A DNA stretch of 64,000 bases. Source: an uncultured bacterium (GTDB lineage Bacteria; Bacillota; Clostridia; Oscillospirales; Oscillospiraceae). The number at the start of each line of letters is the position of its first letter. Position 1 is the first letter of the stretch. Position numbers and translations under genes: made by a program. Location: contig CANRXB010000003.1 in the NCBI GenBank assembly GCA_947643715.1, positions 1-64,000 of the forward strand, given 5' to 3'. The notes beneath the pieces were generated by a model, which was not told where the DNA came from, did not search any database, and was given only the letters and a program-made list of their open reading frames with translations. Positions 1 through 9,177 of the stretch are shown in pieces.

Positions 1-1082
1 CCGGCACCCAGGTGCTCAACTCCACCAAGAAGCAGAAGGAGCGCATCGGGCGCATCCTCCAGATGCACGCCAACCACCGTGAGGACATCGAGACCGTGTA
101 CTCCGGCGACATCGCCGCCGTCATCGGCCTGAAGAACTCCACCACCGGCGACACCCTGTGCGATGAGAAGCACCCGGTGATCCTGGAGTCCATGGAGTTC
201 CCCGAGCCCGTCATCCGCGTGGCCATCGAGCCCAAGACCAAGGCCGGCCAGGAGAAGATGGGCATCGCCCTGATGAAGCTGGCCGAGGAGGACCCCACCT
301 TTAAGACCTACACCGACGAGGAGACCGGTCAGACCATCATCGCCGGCATGGGCGAGCTCCACCTGGAGATCATCGTGGACCGTCTGCTGCGTGAGTACAA
401 GGTGGAGGCCAACGTGGGCGCGCCTCAGGTGGCCTACAAGGAGACCATCAAGCAGTCCGTCAAGCAGGACACCAAGTATGCCCGCCAGTCCGGCGGTAAG
501 GGCCAGTACGGCCACGTGGTCATCACGGTGGAGCCCAACGAGCCCGGCAAGGGCTATGAGTTCCTCAACGAGATCACCGGCGGCGTCATCCCCAAGGAGT
601 TCATCCCCGCCGTGGACGCGGGCATCCAGGGGGCCATGCAGGCCGGCGTGATGGCCGGCTACCCGGTGGTGGACGTGAAGGTCCATCTGACCTTCGGCTC
701 CTATCACGAGGTGGACTCCTCTGAGATGGCGTTCAAGATCGCCGGCTCCATGGCCTTCAAGGAGGCCTGCCGCAAGGCCGGGGCCTGCCTGCTGGAGCCC
801 ATCATGAAGGTGTCCGTCATCGTGCCCGAGGATTATCTGGGCAACGTCATCGGCGATCTGACCAGCCGCCGCGGCCAGATCCTGGGCCAGGAGGCCCGGC
901 CCGGCGCACAGCAGATCGACGCGCTGGTCCCCCTGTCCGAGATGTTCGGCTACGCCACGGACCTGCGCTCCCGTACCCAGGGCCGCGGCCAGTACACCAT
1001 GGAGCCCCACAGCTATGTGGAGATTCCCAAGAACATCGCCGAGAAGATCATCGCCCAGCGCGGCCGCAAGGAGGACGCATAA
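1..1082 (+). CDS. fusA: Elongation factor G, C-terminal part (partial at window edge)
   Basis: Translocation GTPase of the ribosome. The reading frame is open from the first bases (frame starting at base 3) and ends with TAA at 1080-1082, so only the C-terminal ~360 residues (late domain II to domain V) are present and the GTPase domain lies outside. Recognisable EF-G segments are GMGELHLEI, the domain IV region around [10 protein letters not shown], and the closing [19 protein letters not shown] block followed by KNIAEKII. tuf follows 129 bp downstream with its own promoter, the usual str-operon order. Confidence 0.97.
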   Translation, partial: GTQVLNSTKKQKERIGRILQMHANHREDIETVYSGDIAAVIGLKNSTTGDTLCDEKHPVILESMEFPEPVIRVAIEPKTKAGQEKMGIALMKLAEEDPTFKTYTDEETGQTIIAGMGELHLEIIVDRLLREYKVEANVGAPQVAYKETIKQSVKQDTKYARQSGGKGQYGHVVITVEPNEPGKGYEFLNEITGGVIPKEFIPAVDAGIQGAMQAGVMAGYPVVDVKVHLTFGSYHEVDSSEMAFKIAGSMAFKEACRKAGACLLEPIMKVSVIVPEDYLGNVIGDLTSRRGQILGQEARPGAQQIDALVPLSEMFGYATDLRSRTQGRGQYTMEPHSYVEIPKNIAEKIIAQRGRKEDA

Positions 1083-1115
1083 GGCTGTCCTTCGCACCTG
1101 TACGGAAAATTTTAG

Positions 1116-1144
1116 TTGCAATTTCTTCCGTCATAGGATAGAAT
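1116..1144 (+). promoter_or_regulatory. Promoter of tuf
   Basis: -35 TTGCAA at 1116-1121, 17-bp spacer, -10 TAGAAT at 1139-1144. It lies in the AT-rich fusA-tuf gap, so tuf can be transcribed separately from fusA. The ribosome site AAGGAGG is at 1196-1202. Confidence 0.75.
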
Positions 1145-1211
1145 AGGCCCATAAACCTATTCGCCGCGACACATCATCTTATACCAACCACTACAAGGAG
1201 GAAAACTCAAA

Positions 1212-2417
<1,206 letters not shown>

Positions 2418-2814
2418 GCTTGACTCCCTGCATATAAAGGGGCAAGTCACCGCAAAGGTGTCTACGACAAAAAAGCCAAGGGCACGACAGATCATGACGG
2501 TCTGTCGTGCCCTTTTTTATGCTGTGCGGCCCGCTGCGATATCGCCGGGGGAGGGAGATCGACAGGCCGAGAACCGTCGCGGCAGACCGATCTCTTCCGG
2601 ACGCACAATCGATCCTCGAATGGCATCAAGTATCATCTTCCGCATACCGTTCTGGCCCGTCCTCGATAAAATGCTGCACGGCCACCCCCATATCTCTTGG
2701 GGTGGCCGTGCTCCTTGCAGGCAGCGCGAACGGCGGGGCGGTGGACGACCGCCCCGGTCCGTCAAAAAGGGGGCTCGAATAGCTTGGATGCGCGTTGTGA
2801 CAGGAGGGCGCTCC
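2418..2814. other. Gene-free convergent gap between tuf and the debranching enzyme gene
   Basis: No credible reading frame was seen. Besides the tuf terminator, there are hairpins at 2677-2710 (CACGGCCACCCC arms, 10-base loop) and 2735-2755 (GGGGCGGT arms). Both are placed to end minus-strand transcripts from 2815, although neither has a strong T-run. Confidence 0.6.
2478..2519 (+). terminator. Rho-independent terminator of tuf
   Basis: A perfect 14-bp stem (AAGGGCACGACAGA pairing with 2501-2514), a 9-base loop and a T-run at 2513-2518. Confidence 0.92.
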
Positions 2815-4920
2815 TCATTTGGCTTGGAACACCATCACGCTGCGCGGACCGATGGTAAAGCAATTGTTCTCCACGTGCCGGACGGTCTGTGCCTCCTCGC
2901 GGGTGTCCACCACCTGCTCCCAGCGCATGGACAAAGGGAGCTGAGGCAGGGCCGCATCCAGTTCCTCCCAATAAGAATTGGAGGCCACGTAGACGATCTG
3001 AGGCCCCACGTTCCGCTCCGATCCGGAGAACATCACGCCCACATACCGGTCCTCAGGGCCGAATTGCTCTTTCCAGGGTGACACGCCGTGGAAGCTCACG
3101 TCCGGGAAGCCGCAAGCTCCGCCGCTCATGTCGCAGCGCAGTACCCGGTGGCTCTGACGGAAATGGATCATATACTGGAAGAACTGGAACAGCCCTTGGT
3201 TCTTCTCCAACAGGGACCAATCCAGCCAGGACGTGGAGTTGTCCTGACAATAGGCGTTGTTGTTGCCGAACTGCGTATTGCCGAATTCGTCGCCCGCCAG
3301 GAACATGGGGATCCCCCGGGAACACATCAGCAGGGCGAAAGCGTTGCGCACCATCCGCTGGCGCAGGGCGTTCACCTCGGGATCGTCCGTCTCCCCTTCC
3401 ACACCGCAGTTCCAACTGTTGTTGTCGTTGGCCCCGTCGGTGTTGTTCCAGCCGTTCTGCTCGTTGTGCTTCTCGTTGTAGGCGTACAGGTCGTGTAGGG
3501 TGAACCCGTCGTGGCAGGTGAGGAAGTTCACCGAGGCGTTGCGCCGGCCGGCGGCGTCGTAGATGTCCCGCGAACCGACCATGCGCTGGGCGGCGGCCTG
3601 GGCCATGCCTCCGTCCCCTTTCAAGTAGCGGCGCATGTCGTCCCGGTAGCGGCCATTCCACTCCGCCCAGCGGTTCCAGGCGGGGAAGGTGCCAACCTGA
3701 TACAGCCCTCCGGCGTCCCAGGCTTCGGCGATGAGCTTCACGTCCCCCAGGATGGGGTCGAAGGCCAGGGCCTGGAGCAGCGGCGGGGACACCATGGGCG
3801 CGCCCTTCTCGTCCCGGCCCAGGATGGACGCCAGATCGAACCGGAAGCCGTCCACCCGGTAGGTGGTCACCCAATAGCGCAGGCAGTCCAGGATCATCTG
3901 GTGGACGATGGGGTGGTTGCAGTTCAGGGTGTTGCCGCAGCCGCTGAAGTTGTAATAGTGCCCTTCCGGGGTGAGCAGGTAATAGATATTGTTATCGTAG
4001 CCCTTGAAGGAGAAGAAGGGCCCCATCTCGTTGCCCTCGGCGGTATGGTTGAACACCACGTCGAGATATACCTCGATGCCCCGATGCTTACACGCCTGGA
4101 TGAGCTTTTTCAGCTCGTTCCCCTCCCGGTTGTACTCGGTGCTGGCGGTATAGCTGGTGTTGGGGGCGAAGAAGCTCACCGTGCTGTAGCCCCAGTAGTT
4201 GTACAGCTTCTCGCCGTTCACCTCCCGGTAGTCCAGCATCTCGTCGAACTCGAAGATGGGCATCAGTTCGATGGCGTTCACCCCGAGCTTCTCCAGGTAG
4301 GGCAGCTTCTCCATCAATCCTGCGAAGGTGCCCGGGTGCTCCACGCCGGAGGACGGGTCCTTGGTGAAGCCTCGGACATGGAGCTCGTAGATCACCAGGT
4401 CCTCCATGGGGATCAGCGGCTGGCCGATGTTGCCCCAGTCGAAGTCGTCCTTCACCACCCTGGCCCGGTAGTGCTGGCCGTGGGGCGGGGTCTCGCCCCA
4501 GCGGCTCTGGCCGGTGACGGCCTTGGCGTAGGGGTCCAGCAGATACCGGGAGGGGTCGAAGATGAGGCCCTTGTCCGGCTCATAGGGCCCGTGCACCTGA
4601 TAGGCGTATTCGAACTCCTCGATGCTCAGCTTGAACACGATCATGGAGTATACGTTGCCGATGCGGTAGTGCTGGGGGAAGGGGAGCACGGCGAAGGGCT
4701 CCGACTCGCCCCGGTGGAACAGCAGCAGCTCGATGGCGGTGGCTCCATGGGAGTGGACGGTGAAGTTCACGCCGCCGGGGATGGCGGTGGCGCCATTGGT
4801 CTCGTAGAGGCCGGGGCGGACGTCGAAGCCGGCGATCCGGTCCAGCGGCACCAGGTGGATGGCACGGGGAAGGACCACGTTGGGGCCTCCCTGTACGGCG
4901 GTGGGATGCTCACTACTCAT
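2815..4920 (-). CDS. glgX: Glycogen debranching enzyme / isoamylase-type GH13 protein
   Basis: Hydrolyses alpha-1,6 branches of glycogen or limit dextrin in the cytoplasm. The 701 residues begin with an N-terminal CBM48-like beta domain (about residues 40-130), then the GH13 barrel. The four conserved regions are visible: DVVFNH near 287, DGFRFD near 357 with the nucleophile Asp, LIAEAWD near 396 with the acid Glu, and TCHDGFTLHD with the stabilising Asp. The start is ATG 4920 behind AGGAAGGAAG; an in-frame extension to 4962 would run into the upstream nitroreductase stop. Only 29 bp separate it from that gene, so the two may be cotranscribed. No other glycogen genes are in the window. Confidence 0.93.
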   Translation of the reverse strand: MSSEHPTAVQGGPNVVLPRAIHLVPLDRIAGFDVRPGLYETNGATAIPGGVNFTVHSHGATAIELLLFHRGESEPFAVLPFPQHYRIGNVYSMIVFKLSIEEFEYAYQVHGPYEPDKGLIFDPSRYLLDPYAKAVTGQSRWGETPPHGQHYRARVVKDDFDWGNIGQPLIPMEDLVIYELHVRGFTKDPSSGVEHPGTFAGLMEKLPYLEKLGVNAIELMPIFEFDEMLDYREVNGEKLYNYWGYSTVSFFAPNTSYTASTEYNREGNELKKLIQACKHRGIEVYLDVVFNHTAEGNEMGPFFSFKGYDNNIYYLLTPEGHYYNFSGCGNTLNCNHPIVHQMILDCLRYWVTTYRVDGFRFDLASILGRDEKGAPMVSPPLLQALAFDPILGDVKLIAEAWDAGGLYQVGTFPAWNRWAEWNGRYRDDMRRYLKGDGGMAQAAAQRMVGSRDIYDAAGRRNASVNFLTCHDGFTLHDLYAYNEKHNEQNGWNNTDGANDNNSWNCGVEGETDDPEVNALRQRMVRNAFALLMCSRGIPMFLAGDEFGNTQFGNNNAYCQDNSTSWLDWSLLEKNQGLFQFFQYMIHFRQSHRVLRCDMSGGACGFPDVSFHGVSPWKEQFGPEDRYVGVMFSGSERNVGPQIVYVASNSYWEELDAALPQLPLSMRWEQVVDTREEAQTVRHVENNCFTIGPRSVMVFQAK

Positions 4921-4949
4921 AAAGCGATCTTCCTTCCTGGCCTGTCGGC

Positions 4950-5459
4950 TCAGCCGATCCAAGTGACCTTATCGGACTGGTAGGAGCCCTTCGCGGGGGG
5001 TTCCTCGGCCGGCACGCCCACGCAGACGAGGGCCACCGGGACGGATCTCGCGTCCAGCACCTCCTGGATGGCCTGCACCCGCTCCTGAATGGGCCAGCAG
5101 CCGCACCAGCAGGTGCCGTAGCCCAGGGCCGCGGCCTGGAGCAGCAGGTTCTCCACTGCGGCGCCGCAGTCCTGAGGCCAGAAACCGGGGCATGTGTCCG
5201 CTTGGACGTCCGGCAGGCCGCACACCACGATGGCAAGGGAGGCGGTGCTCAGCATGGAGGCATAGGGATGGACGGCCTGCAGCCGCTGTTTCACTGCGGG
5301 GTCCTCCACCACGAAGAATTCCCAGGGCCGGGTGTTGCAGGCGCTGGGGGCCATCATGGCCGCCTCCAGCATCTTTTCCACGTCGGCCCTGGGGACGGCC
5401 GCGCCGGGCTGGAACTTGCGGATGCTCCTGCGGGCGCGGATGATTTGTGTACAGTCCAT
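4950..5459 (-). CDS. Nitroreductase-family flavoprotein
   Basis: FMN-dependent oxidoreductase of the NfsA/FrxA nitroreductase superfamily; its substrate is unknown. The 169 residues show the family opening I-ARRSIRKF with the FMN-contacting Arg pair, APSACNTRPWEF near residues 36-47, and the C-terminal ALGYGTCWCG helix cap. It is short for the family, as in the single-domain forms common in gut clostridia. The start ATG 5459 has GGAGGGAACGAT in front. It sits just upstream of glgX on the same strand, with no evident functional link. Confidence 0.88.
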   Translation of the reverse strand: MDCTQIIRARRSIRKFQPGAAVPRADVEKMLEAAMMAPSACNTRPWEFFVVEDPAVKQRLQAVHPYASMLSTASLAIVVCGLPDVQADTCPGFWPQDCGAAVENLLLQAAALGYGTCWCGCWPIQERVQAIQEVLDARSVPVALVCVGVPAEEPPAKGSYQSDKVTWIG

Positions 5460-5480
5460 ATCGTTCCCTCCTGTAAGATG

Positions 5481-5517
5481 AAAGAATGGACCGGGCGGGC
5501 AACTGCCCGCCCGGTCC
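5481..5517 (-). terminator. Terminator of the P-loop gene at 5535
   Basis: A 13-bp perfect GC stem (5488-5500 with 5505-5517, loop AACT), followed on the minus strand by ATTCTTT. Confidence 0.8.
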
Positions 5518-5534
5518 GGCAGGTCGTTCTGGGA

Positions 5535-5945
5535 TCAGAAATACTTCTTCACGCCGTCGCTGGCCTTCGCGGTGTCCTCGCTGATGGAGATGGTGAACTT
5601 GATGCCGCTCTTCTGGGAGAAGCCCTCCAGCCAGTCCAGGAACGGCTCCACGTCCTCGTTGCCCACGGTGGGCACGAGCTTGTTCAGGCTCTCGATGAAC
5701 ACGTGGGTGATATCGTAATTGCTGGCGTACAGGCCGTACAGGAAGCCCCGGAGGGTGTCGTAATTGGGGATGTCGTAATCGGACGTGTCCACCACGCGGA
5801 TCTTGTAATTGATCTTATAGTTCAGCTTGGAATTGTGGGCGATGGCTACCACGTTGCCATGCTCCGTATCCACCGCTGTGTTGATGAGGTCGATCATCTG
5901 CTTGGTCTTTCCAGTGCCCTTCAGGCCCATGATCACCTTGACCAT
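5535..5945 (-). CDS. Small P-loop protein of unknown function
   Basis: Function is not recognised. The 136 residues open with a clear Walker A, GLKGTGKT at about residues 7-14, and carry a Walker-B-like hydrophobic strand ending in Glu (THVFIES). The rest of an AAA or kinase fold is too short to assign; similar proteins are sometimes labelled PilT-like in databases, from memory. ATG 5945 is preferred because AAGGAG lies 8 bases upstream, while the GTG nine bases earlier overlaps that site. It has its own promoter and terminator, so it is a single-gene unit. Codon use is slightly more AT-rich than its neighbours. Confidence 0.82.
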   Translation of the reverse strand: MVKVIMGLKGTGKTKQMIDLINTAVDTEHGNVVAIAHNSKLNYKINYKIRVVDTSDYDIPNYDTLRGFLYGLYASNYDITHVFIESLNKLVPTVGNEDVEPFLDWLEGFSQKSGIKFTISISEDTAKASDGVKKYF

Positions 5946-5996
5946 CTTGATCACTCCTTAACTTGGATTCAGGGGGAGTCCCCTTGAGATGTTCCC

Positions 5997-6025
5997 ATGT
6001 TACCATCTTTCTGAAAAAATTTCAA
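5997..6025 (-). promoter_or_regulatory. Promoter of the small P-loop gene
   Basis: On the minus strand: -35 TTGAAA (6020-6025), 17-bp spacer, -10 TAACAT (5997-6002). Confidence 0.7.
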
Positions 6026-6068
6026 TATGGGAAAACAAAGTTCATAAAAAATTAGGGATATGGTCCGC

Positions 6069-6869
6069 TCAGCCCAGGCCCTCCAGGGCGAAGTGAGCGG
6101 CGGCCTGCCCCTGGCCCACCGCCTTGGCGAGCTGGAGCGGCTGCCCGGTGCAGTCCCCGGCGGCGTACACGCCGGGGAGGTTGGTGGCCATGCGCCCATC
6201 CACCTTGATATAGCCCCCCTCCAGCGCGAGCCCGGGGGCGAGCTGGGCCGGGGCGATGGATGCGCGCAGGAGGAACACGCCCTGGCAAGGGATCTCCTCC
6301 CCGTTCTTGTCCCGGACGCCGGTGACATGATCCGTCCCTAGGATCTCCAGCCCGGCCAGCTTGGCCATCGAGACCTGGCACCCGATGGAGCGCAGGAACT
6401 GCGCCTCCTCCAGGAGATCGGGCGCGTCCCCCGCCACCACCACGTCCTTGCCGCGGTAGAACATCCCGTCGCAGGTGGCGCAGTAGCTCACCCCGCGGCC
6501 CAGCAGCTCTGCCTCGCCCTTGAGGGGCGCGGCCCGGGACACGCCCGGGGCCAGGATGACGGCGCGGCCCTCCACCGCGTCGTTCTCCACCGACACCATG
6601 ACGGATCCCCCCATGGGCATCACGGACAGGGCCCTGCCCTTCCTGTGCTGTGCGCCCAGGGCCGTGGCCTGGTCCAGCAGCCGTTCGATCAGCTCCGCTC
6701 CGGTGATGCCGGGCAGGCCGGGGTAGTTGGCCATCCCGGGGGCCCTGCCCAGGGGCGAGGCGGTGGGCTCGTTGGAGATGACCAGCACGGACTTGTCCCT
6801 GGCTCGGGCATGGATAGCGGCGGTGAGGCCCGCAGGACCGCCGCCTACGATCAGCAGGTCGTATTTCAT
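6069..6869 (-). CDS. Thioredoxin-reductase-like flavoprotein lacking NADPH motifs
   Basis: FAD-dependent disulfide oxidoreductase of the TrxB superfamily. The FAD-binding GGGPAG is at residues 9-14, the redox pair CATCDG has Cys130 and Cys133, and the C-terminal FAD motif is AAGDCTG. It is 266 residues, against about 310 for ordinary TrxB. The shortfall lies in the pyridine-nucleotide domain: the usual GGGxxA is VAGDAPDLLEEA and the HRR motif is absent. This pattern is known for clostridial ferredoxin-dependent flavin thioredoxin reductases (FFTR) and relatives, so NADPH use is doubtful. It is divergent from the flavodoxin-fold gene at 6990. Start ATG 6869 follows CAGGAGGAAGG. Confidence 0.85.
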   Translation of the reverse strand: MKYDLLIVGGGPAGLTAAIHARARDKSVLVISNEPTASPLGRAPGMANYPGLPGITGAELIERLLDQATALGAQHRKGRALSVMPMGGSVMVSVENDAVEGRAVILAPGVSRAAPLKGEAELLGRGVSYCATCDGMFYRGKDVVVAGDAPDLLEEAQFLRSIGCQVSMAKLAGLEILGTDHVTGVRDKNGEEIPCQGVFLLRASIAPAQLAPGLALEGGYIKVDGRMATNLPGVYAAGDCTGQPLQLAKAVGQGQAAAHFALEGLG

Positions 6870-6898
6870 AGGAGCCTTCCTCCTGTCTCGTTTTTTCC

Positions 6899-6927
6899 AG
6901 TATAACAGGATCTTGGGCGGATGGCAA
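6899..6927 (-). promoter_or_regulatory. Promoter of the TrxB-like gene
   Basis: Minus strand: -35 TTGCCA (6922-6927), 17-bp spacer, -10 TATACT (6899-6904). It lies back to back with the plus-strand promoter at 6931-6959, so the two flavoprotein genes share a compact divergent control region. Confidence 0.8.
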
Positions 6928-6930
6928 TAC

Positions 6931-6959
6931 TTGCAAAAGGTCGATAGACCGGTTATACT
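6931..6959 (+). promoter_or_regulatory. Promoter of the flavodoxin-fold gene
   Basis: -35 TTGCAA (6931-6936), 17-bp spacer, -10 TATACT (6954-6959). The spacer carries the small inverted repeat GGTCgataGACC (6939-6950), a possible operator. Confidence 0.78.
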
Positions 6960-6989
6960 ATCAGGCAGATATCGTACGGGGGTGCTGTG

Positions 6990-7538
6990 ATGACGTCTTG
7001 TATCGTTTCCTTCAGCGGCAGGAAGGATGGGAACTGTTCCGCCATAGCTCAGGTGCTGGTGGAGGCGCTGTCCGGCCGGGGAGAGACGAGGTGCTACGAT
7101 CTCTCCGCCCTGCACATCACGCCCTGCGGGCAGTGCGGGTACGAGTGCTTCCAGGCGCGGGAGCGCTGCCCCTATTTCGACGATCCGGAGTTCGAGCTGT
7201 GCGATGCCGTGGCCGGGAGCGACCGCTCCATTTTCATCGTCCCCAATTATTGCGACTATCCCTGCGCTAACTTTTTCATATTCAACGAGCGCAGCCAGTG
7301 CTATTTCCAGCACCATCCGGAGCTGCTGGAGCGGTATGAGGGCGTGCCGAAGAGATTCATCGTGGTCAGCAACACCGGACGGGAGAATTTCACCGCCGCT
7401 TTCCGCTATCACACGGGGGACGCGCCGCCCGATGTGCTGTTCCTCAGCGCCCGTAGCTTCGGGAAGGCCAGCATCGACGGGGATCTGATGGATCTCCCGG
7501 AGGCCCGGGAAGCGGTCCTGCGCTTTGCCGGCCTGTAA
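6990..7538 (+). CDS. Flavodoxin-fold NAD(P)H/FMN reductase-like protein
   Basis: Probably an FMN-binding flavodoxin-like oxidoreductase of the NADPH-dependent FMN reductase group (about 182 residues). The N-terminal strand and loop SFSGRKDGNCS fit a phosphate-binding loop, and CGQCGYECF near residues 46-54 is the Cys cluster seen in the iron-sulfur-flavoprotein-like subgroup. No complete four-Cys spacing is present, so cluster binding is uncertain. ATG 6990 is used; GTG 6987 directly before it is also possible. The asparaginase gene begins 13 bp after the stop, suggesting cotranscription. Confidence 0.78.
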   Translation: MTSCIVSFSGRKDGNCSAIAQVLVEALSGRGETRCYDLSALHITPCGQCGYECFQARERCPYFDDPEFELCDAVAGSDRSIFIVPNYCDYPCANFFIFNERSQCYFQHHPELLERYEGVPKRFIVVSNTGRENFTAAFRYHTGDAPPDVLFLSARSFGKASIDGDLMDLPEAREAVLRFAGL

Positions 7539-7551
7539 GGAGGGATCTCTT

Positions 7552-8544
7552 ATGGAACGTATCCTGCTGATCACCACCGGGGGCACCATCGCCTCCCGGG
7601 TCACCGACGAGGGACTGGCCCCTGGCCTGGACGGCGCGGCCCTGTCCCATTATCTGGGCGCTCTGGCGGACAGCTATGAGCTGACCGTCCGCGACGTCCT
7701 GCACCTGGACTCGTCCAACATCCAGCCGGAGGAGTGGCGTCTCATCGCCCGCTGTGTCTATGAGGCCCGGGAGGACTTCGACGGCATCGTGATCTCCCAC
7801 GGCACCGACACCATGGCGTATACCGCTTCTGTGCTGTCCTACATGGTGCGCAACGTGCCGGTCCCGGTGGTGCTCACCGGGGCGCAGCTCCCCATCGAGC
7901 ACCCTCTCACCGACGGGCTGGACAACCTGCGCACCGCGTTCGCCATGGCGGCGTCGGGCCGCCCGGGGGTGTTCCTGGCCTTCGACCGGCGGGTGATGCT
8001 GGGCTGCCGGGCCGTCAAGACCCACACCACCGCGTTCGGCGCCTTCGACAGCGTGAACTGGCCCCTGGTGGCCCGGGTGGACGGCGCCGGCCTCACCATC
8101 CGGGAGGACGCCGTCCCCGATGTGGACGGACCGTGCGTGCTGCGGGACGAGCTGTGCCAGGAGGTGTTCCTCATCAAGCTCACCCCGGGGTTGGACCCGG
8201 AGATCTTCGATATGCTCCTGCGGATGCACTACCGCGGGGTGGTCATCGAGGCGTTCGGCGCAGGGGGGCTCCATTTCATCCGCCGGGACCTGATCGAGAA
8301 GCTGCACGCCGCCGCCCAGGCGGGGATGGCGGTGGTGGTGTGCAGCCAATGCCTGTATGAGAGCAGCGACTTCACGCTCTATCAGGCGGGGCAGAAAGCG
8401 CTGGCTGAGGGCGTCATCCAGGGCTATGACATGACCACCGAGGCCGCGGTCACCAAGCTGATGTGGGCGCTGGGCCAGACGCAGCGGCTGGACGAGGTGC
8501 GGGAGCTGTTCTCCCGCGGCCTTGCGGGGGAGCGGAAGGTCTGA
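7552..8544 (+). CDS. ansA: L-asparaginase, type I-like
   Basis: Hydrolyses L-asparagine to aspartate and ammonia. The 330 residues have no signal peptide, which fits the cytoplasmic type. The two catalytic signatures are present: TTGGTIAS near residues 7-14 with the nucleophilic Thr, and SHGTDTMAYTA near residues 83-93 with the Thr-Asp pair; LTGAQLP follows as in the family. Start ATG 7552 has AAGGAGG upstream. It sits close behind the flavodoxin-fold gene. A stem-loop closes the unit at 8561-8587. Confidence 0.93.
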   Translation: MERILLITTGGTIASRVTDEGLAPGLDGAALSHYLGALADSYELTVRDVLHLDSSNIQPEEWRLIARCVYEAREDFDGIVISHGTDTMAYTASVLSYMVRNVPVPVVLTGAQLPIEHPLTDGLDNLRTAFAMAASGRPGVFLAFDRRVMLGCRAVKTHTTAFGAFDSVNWPLVARVDGAGLTIREDAVPDVDGPCVLRDELCQEVFLIKLTPGLDPEIFDMLLRMHYRGVVIEAFGAGGLHFIRRDLIEKLHAAAQAGMAVVVCSQCLYESSDFTLYQAGQKALAEGVIQGYDMTTEAAVTKLMWALGQTQRLDEVRELFSRGLAGERKV

Positions 8545-8560
8545 CCGCCATGACGACGGT

Positions 8561-8587
8561 GAAGCCGCCGCTGGGAGCGGCGGCTTC
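8561..8587. terminator. Stem-loop between asparaginase and the DtxR-type gene
   Basis: A perfect 12-bp stem (GAAGCCGCCGCT arms) with a 3-base loop in the convergent gap. There is no U-run on either strand, so its efficiency is uncertain. Confidence 0.55.
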
Positions 8588-8599
8588 GGATATCCTGGG

Positions 8600-8974
8600 T
8601 CATACGATCCCCAGGTCTTTGTTGATGTGGGACCTCAGCGCGTCGAAGGACTCCACGCTGAGATCGTGCTCGATGCGGCAGGCGTCCTGCGCGGCCACCG
8701 CCTCCGATACACCCAGATGGATGAGCCAGCGGGTGAGCAGCAGATGCCGCTCATAGATGCGCCGGGCGATCTCCAGGCCCTGCTCGGTGAGGGTGAGGAA
8801 GCCGCCCGCGTCCATCACCACGAACCCACCCTCCCGGAGCAGGCTCATGGCCCGGCTGACGCTGGGCTTGGAGAAGCCGAGGTGCTGGGCCACGTCGATG
8901 GACCGCACAGGCCCCTTCTCGCCCAGGGCCAGGATGGCTTCCAGATAGTTTTCAGCGGACTCGTGGATGTTCAA
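8600..8974 (-). CDS. DtxR/MntR-family metal-dependent regulator
   Basis: Metal-responsive DNA-binding repressor of 124 residues: an N-terminal winged helix (residues about 1-60, recognition helix around SKPSVSRAMSLL) plus a dimerisation/metal domain, with no SH3 domain. In MntR numbering the metal ligands can be read as His77, Cys99, Glu102 and His103 (CRIEHDLS). Cys at position 99 is the DtxR/IdeR-like choice and suggests Fe(II) rather than Mn(II) sensing; this is inference. TTG 8974 is the chosen start, since CAGGAG sits 8 bases before it and the downstream protein begins exactly as family members do. Its target is not evident nearby. Confidence 0.88.
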   Translation of the reverse strand: MNIHESAENYLEAILALGEKGPVRSIDVAQHLGFSKPSVSRAMSLLREGGFVVMDAGGFLTLTEQGLEIARRIYERHLLLTRWLIHLGVSEAVAAQDACRIEHDLSVESFDALRSHINKDLGIV

Positions 8975-9022
8975 TGCGTTCACTCCTGACGAACGGGCCT
9001 GCCGGTGCTCGTTTTTAGGCCA

Positions 9023-9051
9023 ATATACCACAGATCCCCGGCGATGGCAAC
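9023..9051 (-). promoter_or_regulatory. Promoter of the DtxR-type gene
   Basis: Minus strand: -35 TTGCCA (9046-9051), 17-bp spacer, -10 TATATT (9023-9028). Confidence 0.8.
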
Positions 9052-9092
9052 GAAAATTTCCCCGTCCTGCCGCTATATTTTTCGCAAGAGCC

Positions 9093-9121
9093 TTGCAAAG
9101 CGCCTGAAAAGACGTTAGAAT
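9093..9121 (+). promoter_or_regulatory. Promoter of the M17 aminopeptidase gene
   Basis: -35 TTGCAA (9093-9098), 17-bp spacer, -10 TAGAAT (9116-9121), the same boxes as the tuf promoter. It diverges from the DtxR-type promoter. Confidence 0.78.
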
Positions 9122-9177
9122 GGCTTGGAACGAACGGCCGTCCGGCCTGTATATCATGATATTGAGGAGATGTACCG

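Noticed and set aside
2520-2814. Possible tRNA or small RNA gene between tuf and glgX
   Set aside because: No cloverleaf could be built and no promoter was found; only terminator-like hairpins are present.
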